21,349 nt of DNA from Bacillota bacterium (GTDB taxonomy: Bacteria; Bacillota; Clostridia; Peptostreptococcales; Anaerovoracaceae). Shown here one piece after another: positions 14,107-21,349 of this stretch (within the stretch, counting starts at the first letter, position 1; every line of letters begins with the position of its first letter). The DNA lies in assembly GCA_017549385.1 (NCBI GenBank), contig JAFYUX010000054.1, forward strand, positions 1 to 21,349. The letters are read 5' to 3'. The position numbers and the translations under genes were made by a program. A model generated the notes under the pieces. It saw only the letters and a list, made by a program, of their open reading frames with translations. It was not told the DNA's origin and searched no databases.

Positions 14107-14889
14107 CTAGTACTTGAGATCTAGTGATTCCATTGCATCAAGAAGATCAAAATCAGTAACTTCAAATCTGAGAGGTGTAATTGTAACGTATCCATCCTGA
14201 GTTGCCATAGCATCCAGGTCCTCTGGAAGATCTGTGTAATACTTATAATCCCCTTTGTACCAGAAATAATTCTGACCGCTCGGGCTCACACGGATATCGT
14301 AGGCCTCGTCGTATTCTCTAGGTCCGAGCTTTACAACCTTGATACCCTTTATCTGAGATGGTTCCACATCAGGGAAATTTACATTGAGAACAGTGTCCTT
14401 GTTGATCTTTGGAACCGCCTTTTCAAATACTTCCTTGATAAGAGTCGCACAGTTTTCCAGCTGCTCGTCAGTAGGAGTGTGAGTACCCAGCGAAAAAGCC
14501 ACCCCTGGAACTCCGTTAAAAACACCTTCTGCCGCTGCCGCAATAGTGCCTGAGTAGAATACGTCAGTGCCGATATTTGGACCGTGGTTGATACCTGAGA
14601 AAATGATATCGATATCAACGTCGTACAGTTTTTTCATGATAGCAATACCGCTCTTTACGCAGTCAGCCGGCGTACCGGAAGTCTTAAATGCCATAGTGGC
14701 ATAAGGATAATCCTTTACCTCGGACATTGTAATAGGTTTGCTTGTTGTGATGCCGTGACCAGTTGCACTGCGTTGTCCGTCAGGACCCCAGACATAAACA
14801 TTGTTGCCCGGAATCTCAGCCAGCGCCTGAGTGAGGACCATCATCCCCTTTGCGCTGATACCGTCATCATTAGAAATTAATATATTCAT
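14107..14889 (-). CDS. surE: 5'/3'-nucleotidase SurE
   Basis: SurE removes phosphate from nucleoside monophosphates and some short polyphosphates or exopolyphosphates, using a divalent metal. The 260-residue product has the metal site ISNDDG (Asp8, Asp9), Ser41 in DGQRSATGHG, and Asn101 in SGINHGPNIGTDVFYSGT. Length and motif order are typical. AAAGGAG lies 10 bases before the ATG. The Sir2 gene ends 46 bp upstream on the same strand without a terminator, so they are likely co-transcribed. Confidence 0.97.
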   Translation of the reverse strand: MNILISNDDGISAKGMMVLTQALAEIPGNNVYVWGPDGQRSATGHGITTSKPITMSEVKDYPYATMAFKTSGTPADCVKSGIAIMKKLYDVDIDIIFSGINHGPNIGTDVFYSGTIAAAAEGVFNGVPGVAFSLGTHTPTDEQLENCATLIKEVFEKAVPKINKDTVLNVNFPDVEPSQIKGIKVVKLGPREYDEAYDIRVSPSGQNYFWYKGDYKYYTDLPEDLDAMATQDGYVTITPLRFEVTDFDLLDAMESLDLKY

Positions 14890-14935
14890 TGGTGTAATAC
14901 TCCTTTTGTCTACGTCGCCTCCGGTGACACGCAGG

Positions 14936-15715
14936 CTACTTGCCCTTCTTTTTTTCGGCTATATACTCATCCAGACCATCAACAACACTGCCGAAAACCT
15001 TGCCCAGAGAATCATGGATAACCATAGTTGCCTGGCTATCAAAAGCTGTTTCCTGCTTGTTGATAAGAATCAGGTTTTTACCATTAAAGAACTGGATATA
15101 GCTTGCTGCCGGATATACCACCAGAGATGTACCGCCGATGATAAGAGTGTCAGCTTCGGAAATAGCCTTTACTGACTTCAGTGTAAGCACGTCGTTGAGA
15201 GCTTCTTCGTAAAGTACAACGTCAGGCTTGAGGATACCGCCGCATTCGCCACAGATTGGCGTATAAGAATCCGGTTTCCAGTGTTCTTTTTCCAAAGTGT
15301 ATTCCAGCGTGTACTCCTTCTTGCAATCCATACAGAACGCACGAGAAATAGTGCCATGGATTTCGTAAACTTCTTTGCTGCCTGCAGCTTGATGGAGTCC
15401 GTCGATGTTCTGAGTAACGATAGCCTTAAGTTTACCCATATCCTCCAGCTTTGCCAGTGCATAATGAGTGATATTAGGATCTATGCCTGTGAAAATCAGG
15501 TTTTGCATGTAGTACTCATAGAAGTCGTCTGTTCTCTTCATAAAGAAAGAGTGGCTTACGATTTCTTCTGGTGTCAGGTTGAAACGTGTCTTTGCATTCC
15601 AGAGACCGTTTTCTGAACGGAAATCAGGAACACCGCTTTCTGTTGAAACACCTGCGCCGCCAAAGAATACGATATTTTCACTTTCGTCTATGATCTTTTT
15701 AAGTTCTTTGTACAT
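14936..15715 (-). CDS. cobB: NAD-dependent protein deacylase, Sir2 family
   Basis: Sir2 enzymes remove acetyl or longer acyl groups from lysine using NAD, releasing nicotinamide and O-acyl-ADP-ribose. The 259-residue product has GGAGVSTESGVPDFRS (19-34), TQNIDGLH (101-108), catalytic His120 in the EIHG motif, four zinc cysteines (128, 131, 155, 158) and GGTSL (194-198). The C-terminus is short and lysine-rich. AGGAGGG precedes the second of two nearby ATGs; the first ATG is out of frame. No secretion signal, so cytoplasmic. It is flanked on the same strand by an SGNH hydrolase gene (53-bp gap) and surE. The symbol follows usual practice; substrate preference is not shown by the sequence. Confidence 0.95.
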   Translation of the reverse strand: MYKELKKIIDESENIVFFGGAGVSTESGVPDFRSENGLWNAKTRFNLTPEEIVSHSFFMKRTDDFYEYYMQNLIFTGIDPNITHYALAKLEDMGKLKAIVTQNIDGLHQAAGSKEVYEIHGTISRAFCMDCKKEYTLEYTLEKEHWKPDSYTPICGECGGILKPDVVLYEEALNDVLTLKSVKAISEADTLIIGGTSLVVYPAASYIQFFNGKNLILINKQETAFDSQATMVIHDSLGKVFGSVVDGLDEYIAEKKKGK

Positions 15716-15768
15716 ACATGCCCTCCTGTTCTATATTTACTTGTGGGCGGAGCCCACGGAATTTTCAG

Positions 15769-16773
15769 TTATAAAGCGAACTTTTCGTCAGGGTCGTTTG
15801 CCTTTGCTTTAAGGATGCCCATTTCGATAAATGCTTCTTTTGCGATAGCCGCCATAATCTTGTGGCCAGCTGGGTTTGGATGAGCGCCATCCATAAAGTA
15901 TCTGCTGTAACCTGCTCTCAGCTTTTCCTTCATGTGTGTGTCAAAGTCGATATATGGAAGGTTGTTTGCCTTTGCAAACATGATGAGCCATTCTTTGAAA
16001 ACAGCGAGATTTTCTTTTACTTCTTCGTAGTCTACAAAGCCCTTCCACTGTTCTGGAATCTTTTTATGGCTAGGCATAGGAACGATACCAACCATAGGAA
16101 CGATGCCCTTCTGGAGAGCTCTATCTGCCATCATTGCGATATTGTTTGTTACGATATCGAGAGGAACGCCGGCGATGATGTCGTTACCGCCACCCATGAT
16201 AAGACAAGCCTTTGGATTGAGGTCGATTACGTGCTCGTTAAATCTCAGAAGCATGTTTTCTGTCATGTCGCCGTTGATACCTACGTTGAGAAGGTTAATC
16301 TCCTCTTCGCGACGGAGTCTGCCGATCCATGTGAGAGTACCTTCTACCATGTAACCATAAGTGATACTGTCACCGATACAAACGATACGGTCATCCTTTA
16401 CGATAGTCTTGAGCTTTGTGGCAATCTTTTCAGGATCAAGGATTACTGAATTAGCCGCACCTTTTGATGCGATTTCGCCAAAATCAAAACCGGAGTCTTC
16501 CATTTCGGCAAACATTTCAGCCTTCATCTGATCAGCAGTCTTTTTCTGGCGCTGAAGGAATTTCTTTTCTTCTTCCAGACGAATCTTTTCCTCGTAAGCC
16601 ATGAGTTTTTCTTCGATTTCCTTTTCGGAATGTACCGCATAAACGCTGGAAATCTTGGCATTCTGGTCTTCCAGAGTATAAGTCTTGATCTGGATACCGC
16701 CTACATTTTTAGATTCTTTTTTAACGCCTTTTTTTATATTTTCAACTGTCATGTTATTCTTTTCGTCAGCCAT
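15769..16773 (-). CDS. Cytoplasmic SGNH/GDSL hydrolase with charged N-terminal extension
   Basis: The C-terminal ~205 residues form an SGNH hydrolase (esterase/lipase superfamily). Counting from ATG at 16773, block I is IGDSITYG (Ser136), block II NVGINGD (Gly167), block III GGGND (Asn197) and block V DGAHPN (Asp295, His298); all catalytic parts are present. The first ~125 residues are a Lys/Glu-rich, probably coiled-coil segment unusual for this family. There is no signal peptide, so it should act in the cytoplasm. A GTG at 16782 is in frame, but AAAAGGTG sits 6 bases before the ATG at 16773, which I prefer. It is the first gene of the minus-strand run leading to Sir2 and surE. A TATAGT (16829-16834) upstream is a possible -10. 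The substrate is unknown. Confidence 0.9.
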   Translation of the reverse strand: MADEKNNMTVENIKKGVKKESKNVGGIQIKTYTLEDQNAKISSVYAVHSEKEIEEKLMAYEEKIRLEEEKKFLQRQKKTADQMKAEMFAEMEDSGFDFGEIASKGAANSVILDPEKIATKLKTIVKDDRIVCIGDSITYGYMVEGTLTWIGRLRREEEINLLNVGINGDMTENMLLRFNEHVIDLNPKACLIMGGGNDIIAGVPLDIVTNNIAMMADRALQKGIVPMVGIVPMPSHKKIPEQWKGFVDYEEVKENLAVFKEWLIMFAKANNLPYIDFDTHMKEKLRAGYSRYFMDGAHPNPAGHKIMAAIAKEAFIEMGILKAKANDPDEKFAL

Positions 16774-16985
16774 ATTTTTCACCTTTTCCTGAATTTTCAG
16801 TGCAATTACCTGCTTATCTTTTTATTTTACTATAATTCCTAGTACTCTTGTACCCTTTTTCTGCCACCGGTAAACCACCATAGAAATCATGCCGTTTTTC
16901 TGTTATTCTAAGAGGTAGAATGGCTGTAATACAGCACCCTGGACGCCTGCCGGCGACCCGGATTCAAAACGAACGGAGTATTAAA

Positions 16986-18797
16986 ATGGTATTAGTAAAT
17001 GCTGATAAAATAAATAAAAGTTACACAGAAAAGCCGCTGCTTAAGGACATCAGTCTCAGCATTCATGAAAATGAAAAAATCGGCCTTATCGGTGTAAACG
17101 GCACAGGTAAAACAACTCTTCTCCGCATCATCGCAGGCGTAGAAGAACCTGATGACGGCAAGGTGGTCTACACAAACAATATCAAGATCGCCTATCTGCC
17201 GCAGCATCCTGAGTTTGACCCTGAGCTGACAGTTGCAGAACAGGCTGAGATTTACCTCAAGCAAATCGACCCGTCAACAGAAAACTTTGCCTTCAGATCT
17301 ATGATGACAAAGCTTGGCATCAAGGATTTTGATCTCAAGATGGGCAATCTCTCCGGCGGTCAGCGCAAGAGAGTTGCCATGGCGGCAGTTCTTTCTGTAG
17401 GTGCAGAACTCCTCATCCTGGACGAACCTACCAACCATATGGATAACGACGTTATCGCATGGTTAGAAGAATTCCTCATGAAGTACCGTGGCGCTGTATT
17501 TATGATCACCCACGACAGATACTTCCTGGACCGCGTAACTAAAAAGATTTTCGAAATCGACAACGGCGGACTCTATGCCTACGACGGCAACTACGACTAC
17601 TATCTGGAAGCAAAAGCTGCAAGAGAAGAAATGATGCTGGCATCAGAACGCAAGCGTGCAGCTTTATATAAAAAGGAACTTGCATGGATTAGACGTGGCG
17701 CAAGAGCCCGTACTACAAAGGCAAAGTCACATATCGAAAGATTTGAAGAACTCAGAGACAGCAAACTCATCATCGACGATTCTTCTTTATCAATCGGCAC
17801 GCTCAGCAGCCGCTTAGGTAAAAAGATTATTGAAATCGAAGGTCTCAGCAAGACTTATGAGGATAAAAAACTCATCGAGGACTTCACTTATACAGTACTC
17901 AGAAATGACCGTATCGGTATTATCGGTGACAACGGCTCCGGCAAATCTACATTCCTCAAGATGATTCTCGGCGAGGTTGAACCAGACGCAGGTATAGTAA
18001 GCATCGGCGACACAGTAAAGATCGGTTACTTCTCTCAGGACACACAGGTATGGGATCCAGAACAGCGTATTATCAAATATATCTCTGGTATTTCCGACAA
18101 TGTCCGCACAGAGGACGGTTACCTTTCAGCATCCCAGATGCTTGAGCGCTTCCTCTTCCCGACACACAAGCACTCAATTCCAATTGGCAGACTTTCCGGG
18201 GGCGAAAAGCGCAGACTGTACCTTCTCAGTATCCTGATGCAGGCACCAAACGTTCTCATCTTTGACGAACCGACAAACGACCTGGATATCGCCACACTGA
18301 CAGTTCTGGAAGATTATCTTGACGAATTCTCAGGGGCAGTTATCATCGTATCCCACGACAGATACTTCCTGGACAGACTCTGTATCCGTACATTCTCATT
18401 CGAAGGCGATGGCGTAGTACGTCACTTCCCTGGCGGCTACACAGATACAGCAAAAGCAAAAGAACTTGAACAGCTGACAAAAGAAATAAACTCTGGCAAA
18501 TCAGGCTCAAAATCAGGCCAGTCCGACAGCTCCGCTGACAAAGACACACGCCAGCGTCAGAAAAAACTCAAGTTTACTTACAAAGAACAGAAAGAATACG
18601 AAACTATAGACGACGATATCGCCACACTGGAAGAACAGATTGCAGAAAAAGAAGCTGCTATGGGTTCTACAGGCAGCGATTACGTAAAACTCCAGCAGCT
18701 CACAGCAGAACGCGACGAGCTTGCTGCTCAGCTCTACCACAAGATGGAACGCTGGGTATACCTCAACGACCTGGCAGAACAGATTGCAAACCAGTAA
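16986..18797 (+). CDS. ABC-F family ATPase (Uup/YdiF-like)
   Basis: ABC-F proteins have two ATPase domains and no membrane part; they act on the ribosome in translation or rescue. Counting from ATG 16986 (603 residues), domain 1 has GVNGTGKT (36-43), LSGGQ (122-126) and LILDEPTNH (143-151). A basic linker (P-site-tRNA-interaction motif region) lies around 205-275. Domain 2 has GDNGSGKS (314-321), LSGGE (403-407) and LIFDEPTND (424-432). A Ser/Gly/Lys-rich spacer (about 500-525) leads to a C-terminal coiled coil (527-603) as in Uup. The start is set by ACGGAG 7 bases upstream; an in-frame ATG at 16920 would add 22 unconserved residues. nnrD follows directly on the same strand. Sequence alone does not separate a housekeeping from an antibiotic-resistance ABC-F, but the Uup-type tail favours housekeeping. 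Confidence 0.94.
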   Translation: MVLVNADKINKSYTEKPLLKDISLSIHENEKIGLIGVNGTGKTTLLRIIAGVEEPDDGKVVYTNNIKIAYLPQHPEFDPELTVAEQAEIYLKQIDPSTENFAFRSMMTKLGIKDFDLKMGNLSGGQRKRVAMAAVLSVGAELLILDEPTNHMDNDVIAWLEEFLMKYRGAVFMITHDRYFLDRVTKKIFEIDNGGLYAYDGNYDYYLEAKAAREEMMLASERKRAALYKKELAWIRRGARARTTKAKSHIERFEELRDSKLIIDDSSLSIGTLSSRLGKKIIEIEGLSKTYEDKKLIEDFTYTVLRNDRIGIIGDNGSGKSTFLKMILGEVEPDAGIVSIGDTVKIGYFSQDTQVWDPEQRIIKYISGISDNVRTEDGYLSASQMLERFLFPTHKHSIPIGRLSGGEKRRLYLLSILMQAPNVLIFDEPTNDLDIATLTVLEDYLDEFSGAVIIVSHDRYFLDRLCIRTFSFEGDGVVRHFPGGYTDTAKAKELEQLTKEINSGKSGSKSGQSDSSADKDTRQRQKKLKFTYKEQKEYETIDDDIATLEEQIAEKEAAMGSTGSDYVKLQQLTAERDELAAQLYHKMERWVYLNDLAEQIANQ

Positions 18798-18844
18798 TGG
18801 ATATAATATCTGCCAGCGACTCAACCCTGAAAAGAGGTGCAACT

Positions 18845-19747
18845 ATGAGTTTAGAAAACAAGATAGATCCAAGACCGATTTTAGCTGACGATGTATGGGC
18901 ACGCATCCCTGCAAGCCGTGAACAGGACAGCCACAAAGGCACTTTCGGAAAAGTCCTCTGCATAGCAGGATGCTCCCGCTACAGAGGTGCCGCATCCCTC
19001 ACCATCGAGGGTGCGCTCCGTTCAGGATGCGGTATCGTAACCCTGGCCAGCGTAGAAGAAGTGTTTCCTTCTGTGCAGCCACGACTTCCAGAATGTATCC
19101 TGATAGCATGCGACCACGACGAAATCGGCGGCATTGCAGCATCAAACCTGCCGAAACTCCAGGCAGAACTGGACAACGGATACTCAGCATTACTCATGGG
19201 ACCAGGTATGGGAAACACTACATCTACTACTGACCTGGTAATCAATATGGTAGAAAACGCGGACTGCACAGTAGTTCTCGACGCAGATGCACTCAACGCC
19301 CTTCCTCAGGGAGTGATGCCACACCCAAAAGGTGGCCACAAAGTCATCATCACGCCCCACCCTGGCGAGATGGCTCGTCTGTGCAACTGCTCCATCCGCG
19401 ACATAAAAGCAGACCGCTACAACATCATCCTCGACTATGCCCGCAAACATGACTGCATAGTCGTGCTAAAGGAGCATCGCACTCTGATTGCTTCGCCAGA
19501 CGGCCAGCTGTGGATCAACACAACTGGAAATTCTGGGCTGGCCCGAGGCGGCAGCGGCGACATCCTGGCAGGGATGATGGGATCCTTTGCTGCTCAGGGG
19601 TGGGATCCCCTGGACGTGGCCCTCTGTGCGGTATGGCTCCACGGCGAGGCCGCTGTCCGCTGTTCTCAGCGTAAGAGTCAGACAGCGATGCTCCCACACG
19701 ACATCTTTGATGACCTTGGACAGATATTTTTAGAACGTAATTTATAA
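18845..19747 (+). CDS. nnrD: ADP-dependent NAD(P)H-hydrate dehydratase
   Basis: NnrD repairs hydrated, inactive NADH and NADPH by removing water using ADP. The 300-residue ribokinase-like fold shows KGTFGKVLCIAGC (31-43), GPGMG (119-123), DADALN (146-151), PHPGEMARL (171-179) and GNSGLARGGSGDIL (228-241) with the catalytic Asp239. Many bacteria carry NnrD fused behind the NnrE epimerase domain; here only the dehydratase is present. I chose ATG 18845 because AAGAGGTG lies 6 bases before it; another in-frame ATG at 18797 overlaps the ABC-F stop (TAATG) but has no clear ribosome site. It is co-transcribed with the ABC-F gene and ends at a terminator. Confidence 0.94.
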   Translation: MSLENKIDPRPILADDVWARIPASREQDSHKGTFGKVLCIAGCSRYRGAASLTIEGALRSGCGIVTLASVEEVFPSVQPRLPECILIACDHDEIGGIAASNLPKLQAELDNGYSALLMGPGMGNTTSTTDLVINMVENADCTVVLDADALNALPQGVMPHPKGGHKVIITPHPGEMARLCNCSIRDIKADRYNIILDYARKHDCIVVLKEHRTLIASPDGQLWINTTGNSGLARGGSGDILAGMMGSFAAQGWDPLDVALCAVWLHGEAAVRCSQRKSQTAMLPHDIFDDLGQIFLERNL

Positions 19748-19760
19748 TTTATAAAAGACA

Positions 19761-19785
19761 AAACCCTGCGCTTAGCGCAGGGTTT
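19761..19785 (+). terminator. Terminator of the ABC-F-nnrD unit
   Basis: A perfect 11-bp stem (19761-19771 with 19775-19785, loop TTA) begins 13 bases past the nnrD stop and ends in TTTCTTAT on plus. The U-tract is short but the stem is very stable. Confidence 0.82.
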
Positions 19786-19794
19786 CTTATGCAC

Positions 19795-19820
19795 AAAAAA
19801 GCCTGGCCTTACGGCCAAGC
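19795..19820 (-). terminator. Terminator of the small gene at 19836
   Basis: On the minus strand GCTTGGCC-GTAA-GGCCAGGC (with one G-U pair) is followed by six U residues (19795-19800). On plus the same pair would be C/A, so this stem favours minus-strand RNA. It lies back to back with the nnrD terminator. Confidence 0.88.
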
Positions 19821-19835
19821 TTATGTATTTTCTCT

Positions 19836-20111
19836 TTATTTCTTACCGAAAGCTTCTCTTAAGATATACTTTGAGAACTCGAGATCGCTACGCTTTACGT
19901 AGATAGAATAGCTGTTGTCGAAAGACTTGTTTTCGCTGCCGTCACCAGTAGCACCTCTTAAACCGTATCTCCAGCCAGCGCTGTACATTCTGCGACCATC
20001 AACCTTGATAGAATACTGGATACCCTTTCTAGTAAGAGCACGTCTGATAGTTGCGTAGTAAGACATGTTGTTTGTCTTGTAAAGTAAAACTCTATTAAAA
20101 ATATGAACCAT
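19836..20111 (-). CDS. Small basic protein of unknown function (DUF2007-like pattern)
   Basis: The product is a 91-residue basic soluble protein. It has an N-terminal beta strand (NRVLLYKT), a helix (YYATIRRALTRKG), a strand (QYSIKVDG), a variable Gly/Ser/Asn-rich loop, a strand (SYSIYVKR) and a final helix (FSKYILREAFGKK). This alpha/beta pattern resembles the ferredoxin-like fold of DUF2007/signal-transducing-type small proteins, but I cannot confirm membership. AGGAGGAA at ideal spacing and its own promoter and terminator mark it as a real, probably well-expressed single gene. No function is assigned. Confidence 0.85.
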   Translation of the reverse strand: MVHIFNRVLLYKTNNMSYYATIRRALTRKGIQYSIKVDGRRMYSAGWRYGLRGATGDGSENKSFDNSYSIYVKRSDLEFSKYILREAFGKK

Positions 20112-20165
20112 AAAGATTCCTCCTGTTGTATATGTATAATCCCACCTATGTGAGCTTACAACTAT

Positions 20166-20194
20166 ACTTTAGCTTCTCCATGTCTATAGGTCAA
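20166..20194 (-). promoter_or_regulatory. Sigma-A-type promoter for the 19836 gene
   Basis: On the minus strand TTGACC (20189-20194), 17-bp spacer, TAAAGT (20166-20171). It lies about 55 bases upstream of the ATG. The rest of the 148-bp gap to the YwlG-type gene is AT-rich and shows no terminator for that gene. Confidence 0.6.
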
Positions 20195-20259
20195 TGGTTT
20201 ATCCATATATTTCTAAATATCTTTCTTCACAAATTTATTCCATTTCTGCAGCAATATAC

Positions 20260-20805
20260 CTATAACATCTCTGCATCATAAACAGCTCTCTCTCCGCCGA
20301 TAAACTTTGGACGAGTGCGGGCTGCTGTAACAAGCGCTTCGCCGATTTTGTTGTTTTCCAGTCTCACTGGCACTGCAACCTTTTTAAGGTGCATACCGAT
20401 AAGTGTGAGACCTATGTCTATGCCTGCATCTGCTTTGATTTCTTCTACTGCCACAGGATTTCTGAAATTCTTGTAAGCATGAGTAGCTATTGCTCCTCCA
20501 GCCTTTGGCTGCGGTACCACATTTACTGTTTCGGCAAAAGGAACAGCTTCTTTTTCAATTATGATGGCACGATTAAGATGCTCACAACACTGGAATGCCA
20601 GGTAAAAGCCCTTTGCTTCCGCAAACTCGTGAATTGCCTTAAAAACAGTAGCTGCAGTTTCCGGACTTGAGCTTGTGCCTATCTTTGATCCGATGATTTC
20701 ACTTGTAGAGCATCCTACTACAATGATATCACCTTTCTTGAGTTTTGCCTTTTCAGTCAGCTCAGCCATAACTGATGTAGCCTGCTGTACGAGTATATTT
20801 TCCAT
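20260..20805 (-). CDS. YwlG / TIGR01440 (UPF0340) family protein
   Basis: The 181-residue product matches the UPF0340 family: VVGCSTSEIIGSKIGTSSS near residue 30-48, FQCCEHLNRA (about 91-100), VVPQPKAGGAIATHAYKNF (about 115-133), GIDIGLTLIGMHLKKV and a final RPKFIGGERA. Members are small cytoplasmic alpha/beta proteins of unknown activity, widespread in Bacillota. The ATG at 20805 has AGGAGA 7 bases upstream and gives the family's usual length; longer readings to 20847 have no ribosome site. It is divergent from a MocR-type regulator, and the gap contains a repeated CTGAC site, so it may be a target of that regulator. Confidence 0.93.
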   Translation of the reverse strand: MENILVQQATSVMAELTEKAKLKKGDIIVVGCSTSEIIGSKIGTSSSPETAATVFKAIHEFAEAKGFYLAFQCCEHLNRAIIIEKEAVPFAETVNVVPQPKAGGAIATHAYKNFRNPVAVEEIKADAGIDIGLTLIGMHLKKVAVPVRLENNKIGEALVTAARTRPKFIGGERAVYDAEML

Positions 20806-20833
20806 TTCATTTTCTCCTGTTGCTTTATATATA

Positions 20834-20876
20834 CTGACAGAATACAATAATTCTGACGATATTAAAATAGTCAGAA
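20834..20876. promoter_or_regulatory. Candidate MocR operator: CTGAC direct repeats plus inverted copy
   Basis: CTGAC occurs at 20834-20838 and 20853-20857 (19 bp apart, about two helical turns) and inverted as GTCAG at 20870-20874. The second and third copies form a 7-bp inverted repeat TTCTGAC/GTCAGAA around a 12-bp AT-rich centre. The cluster lies in the divergent gap between the YwlG-type gene and the MocR gene and overlaps a possible plus-strand promoter (CTGACA, 18 bp, GATATT). Confidence 0.6.
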
Positions 20877-20898
20877 AAGGAGAATTTTGTATATTCAG

Positions 20899-21349
20899 AT
20901 GAAGTATAAAATAGATGAAACCAGCAAATCACCTGCTTATCTTCAGTTATATATGCAGGTTCGTGACGATATTATAAACGGCATCTACCCCGTTAACAGC
21001 AAACTCCCATCAAAGCGTATCATCGCATCCGATACAGGAGTCAGCACAGTTACCGTAGAGCATGCCTACGCCCTTCTCTGCGACGAAGGATATATAGAAA
21101 CAAAAGAGCGCAGCGGATATTTCGTCATCTTTAATACAGATGATGGATTTATCTCACCAGCTGCAGACAGATCTGTGTCCTCTTCAGTGGAGTTTCCGGC
21201 CATCGCTACTCAAAACAGCAATCTGGAAAGCACAGAGTTTCCATTTTCAGTTTTAGCCAAAACTATGCGCAGCGTAATCAGCGACATGGGCGAATACATC
21301 CTGGAACGATCCCCAAACCCGGGCTGCCTTGAACTTAGAAACGCAATCC
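20899..21349 (+). CDS. MocR/GntR-type regulator, N-terminal part (truncated by window edge)
   Basis: The visible 150 codons run off the right edge. Residues 1-75 form a GntR-type winged helix: SPAYLQLYMQVRDDI, LPSKRIIASDTGVSTVTVEHAY and a GYIETKERSGYFV wing. A linker of about 40 residues follows, then the beginning of an aminotransferase fold-I domain, with FPFSVLAKTMRSV and ERSPNPGCLELRNAI, where MocR proteins normally bind pyridoxal phosphate; the PLP lysine lies outside the window. AAAAGGAG (20875-20882) is 16 bases before the ATG, which is too far; an in-frame TTG at 20887 is 4 bases from it, so the true start is uncertain. Which MocR subfamily (PdxR, GabR, TauR or other) cannot be said. 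Confidence 0.9.
   Translation, partial: MKYKIDETSKSPAYLQLYMQVRDDIINGIYPVNSKLPSKRIIASDTGVSTVTVEHAYALLCDEGYIETKERSGYFVIFNTDDGFISPAADRSVSSSVEFPAIATQNSNLESTEFPFSVLAKTMRSVISDMGEYILERSPNPGCLELRNAI

Noticed and set aside
16774..16782. GTG start for the SGNH hydrolase
   Set aside because: AAAAGGTG overlaps this GTG and is placed properly for the ATG at 16773.
16920..16985. Longer N-terminus for the ABC-F protein from ATG 16920
   Set aside because: The added 22 residues do not resemble ABC-F N-termini, and ACGGAG before ATG 16986 gives a better start. A leader-peptide role was considered, but there is no stop codon before the main frame.
18797..18844. Upstream start of nnrD overlapping the ABC-F stop (TAATG)
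   Set aside because: Translational coupling is possible, but the AAGAGGTG site fits ATG 18845 and the extra 16 residues are not family-like.
20806..20847. Longer N-terminus of the YwlG-type protein
   Set aside because: It would read through the ribosome binding site AGGAGA; the start at 20805 gives the family length.
1..21349. CRISPR arrays, tRNA genes, insertion sequences, prophage or toxin-antitoxin pairs
   Set aside because: I found no regularly spaced direct repeats, tRNA-like cloverleaf segments, transposase frames or typical two-gene toxin-antitoxin layouts.

Overview
This 21.3 kb window looks like a chromosomal segment of a spore-forming or formerly spore-forming member of the Bacillota, class Clostridia. 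The signs are a SAM-I riboswitch in front of metK, two S-layer-homology (SLH) proteins, the sporulation genes spoIIR and a sipL-like SPOCS/LysM gene, strong AGGAGG-type ribosome binding sites, sigma-A promoters and many stem-loop/U-tract terminators. A family-level guess (Anaerovoracaceae / Clostridiales Family XIII-like) is only an impression. I see no tRNA, rRNA, transposon, phage gene or CRISPR array. The only gene-free stretch over 300 bases is 1528-1949, and it holds the riboswitch leader and two divergent promoters. Two genes are cut by the window edges: a membrane-anchored protein at 1-140 and a MocR-type regulator at the right end.

Left part (1-7500): metK lies on the minus strand behind a complete S-box leader. 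Divergent from it is an SLH protein with its own promoter. Next come a conserved cysteine-rich membrane protein and hslO (Hsp33), in that coordinate order on the minus strand, and then a plus-strand gene whose product joins three SLH repeats to a TolC-type (outer membrane efflux protein) helical domain. The hslO and SLH-TolC promoters physically overlap. The SLH-TolC gene is the most unusual gene here: an efflux-channel-like fold carried on a cell-wall anchor.

Middle part (7529-16773): nearly all minus strand. In transcription order there is a seven-gene collinear run (SGNH hydrolase, Sir2 deacylase, surE, a DUF2156 protein, ispE, a GntR/FCD regulator, a radical SAM protein) ending at a strong terminator near 10066-10099. 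The sporulation pair sipL-like then spoIIR follows, and then a small unknown gene. From memory, ispE, a gntR gene, sipL and spoIIR also cluster in Clostridioides difficile, so the block looks conserved, with the radical SAM gene as an insertion or lineage addition. The GntR gene has its own promoter, decorated with two inverted repeats and a TGTATACA palindrome, which suggests autoregulation.

Right part (16986-21349): an ABC-F ATPase and the NAD(P)HX dehydratase gene nnrD form a plus-strand pair closed by a terminator. A small unknown gene and a YwlG/TIGR01440-family gene lie on the minus strand. The YwlG-type gene is divergent from the truncated MocR-type regulator, and the gap between them holds two direct copies and one inverted copy of CTGAC, a layout typical of MocR operators. 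Several products bear on NAD or nucleotide chemistry (Sir2, SurE, NnrD), but this is a theme rather than a demonstrated pathway.
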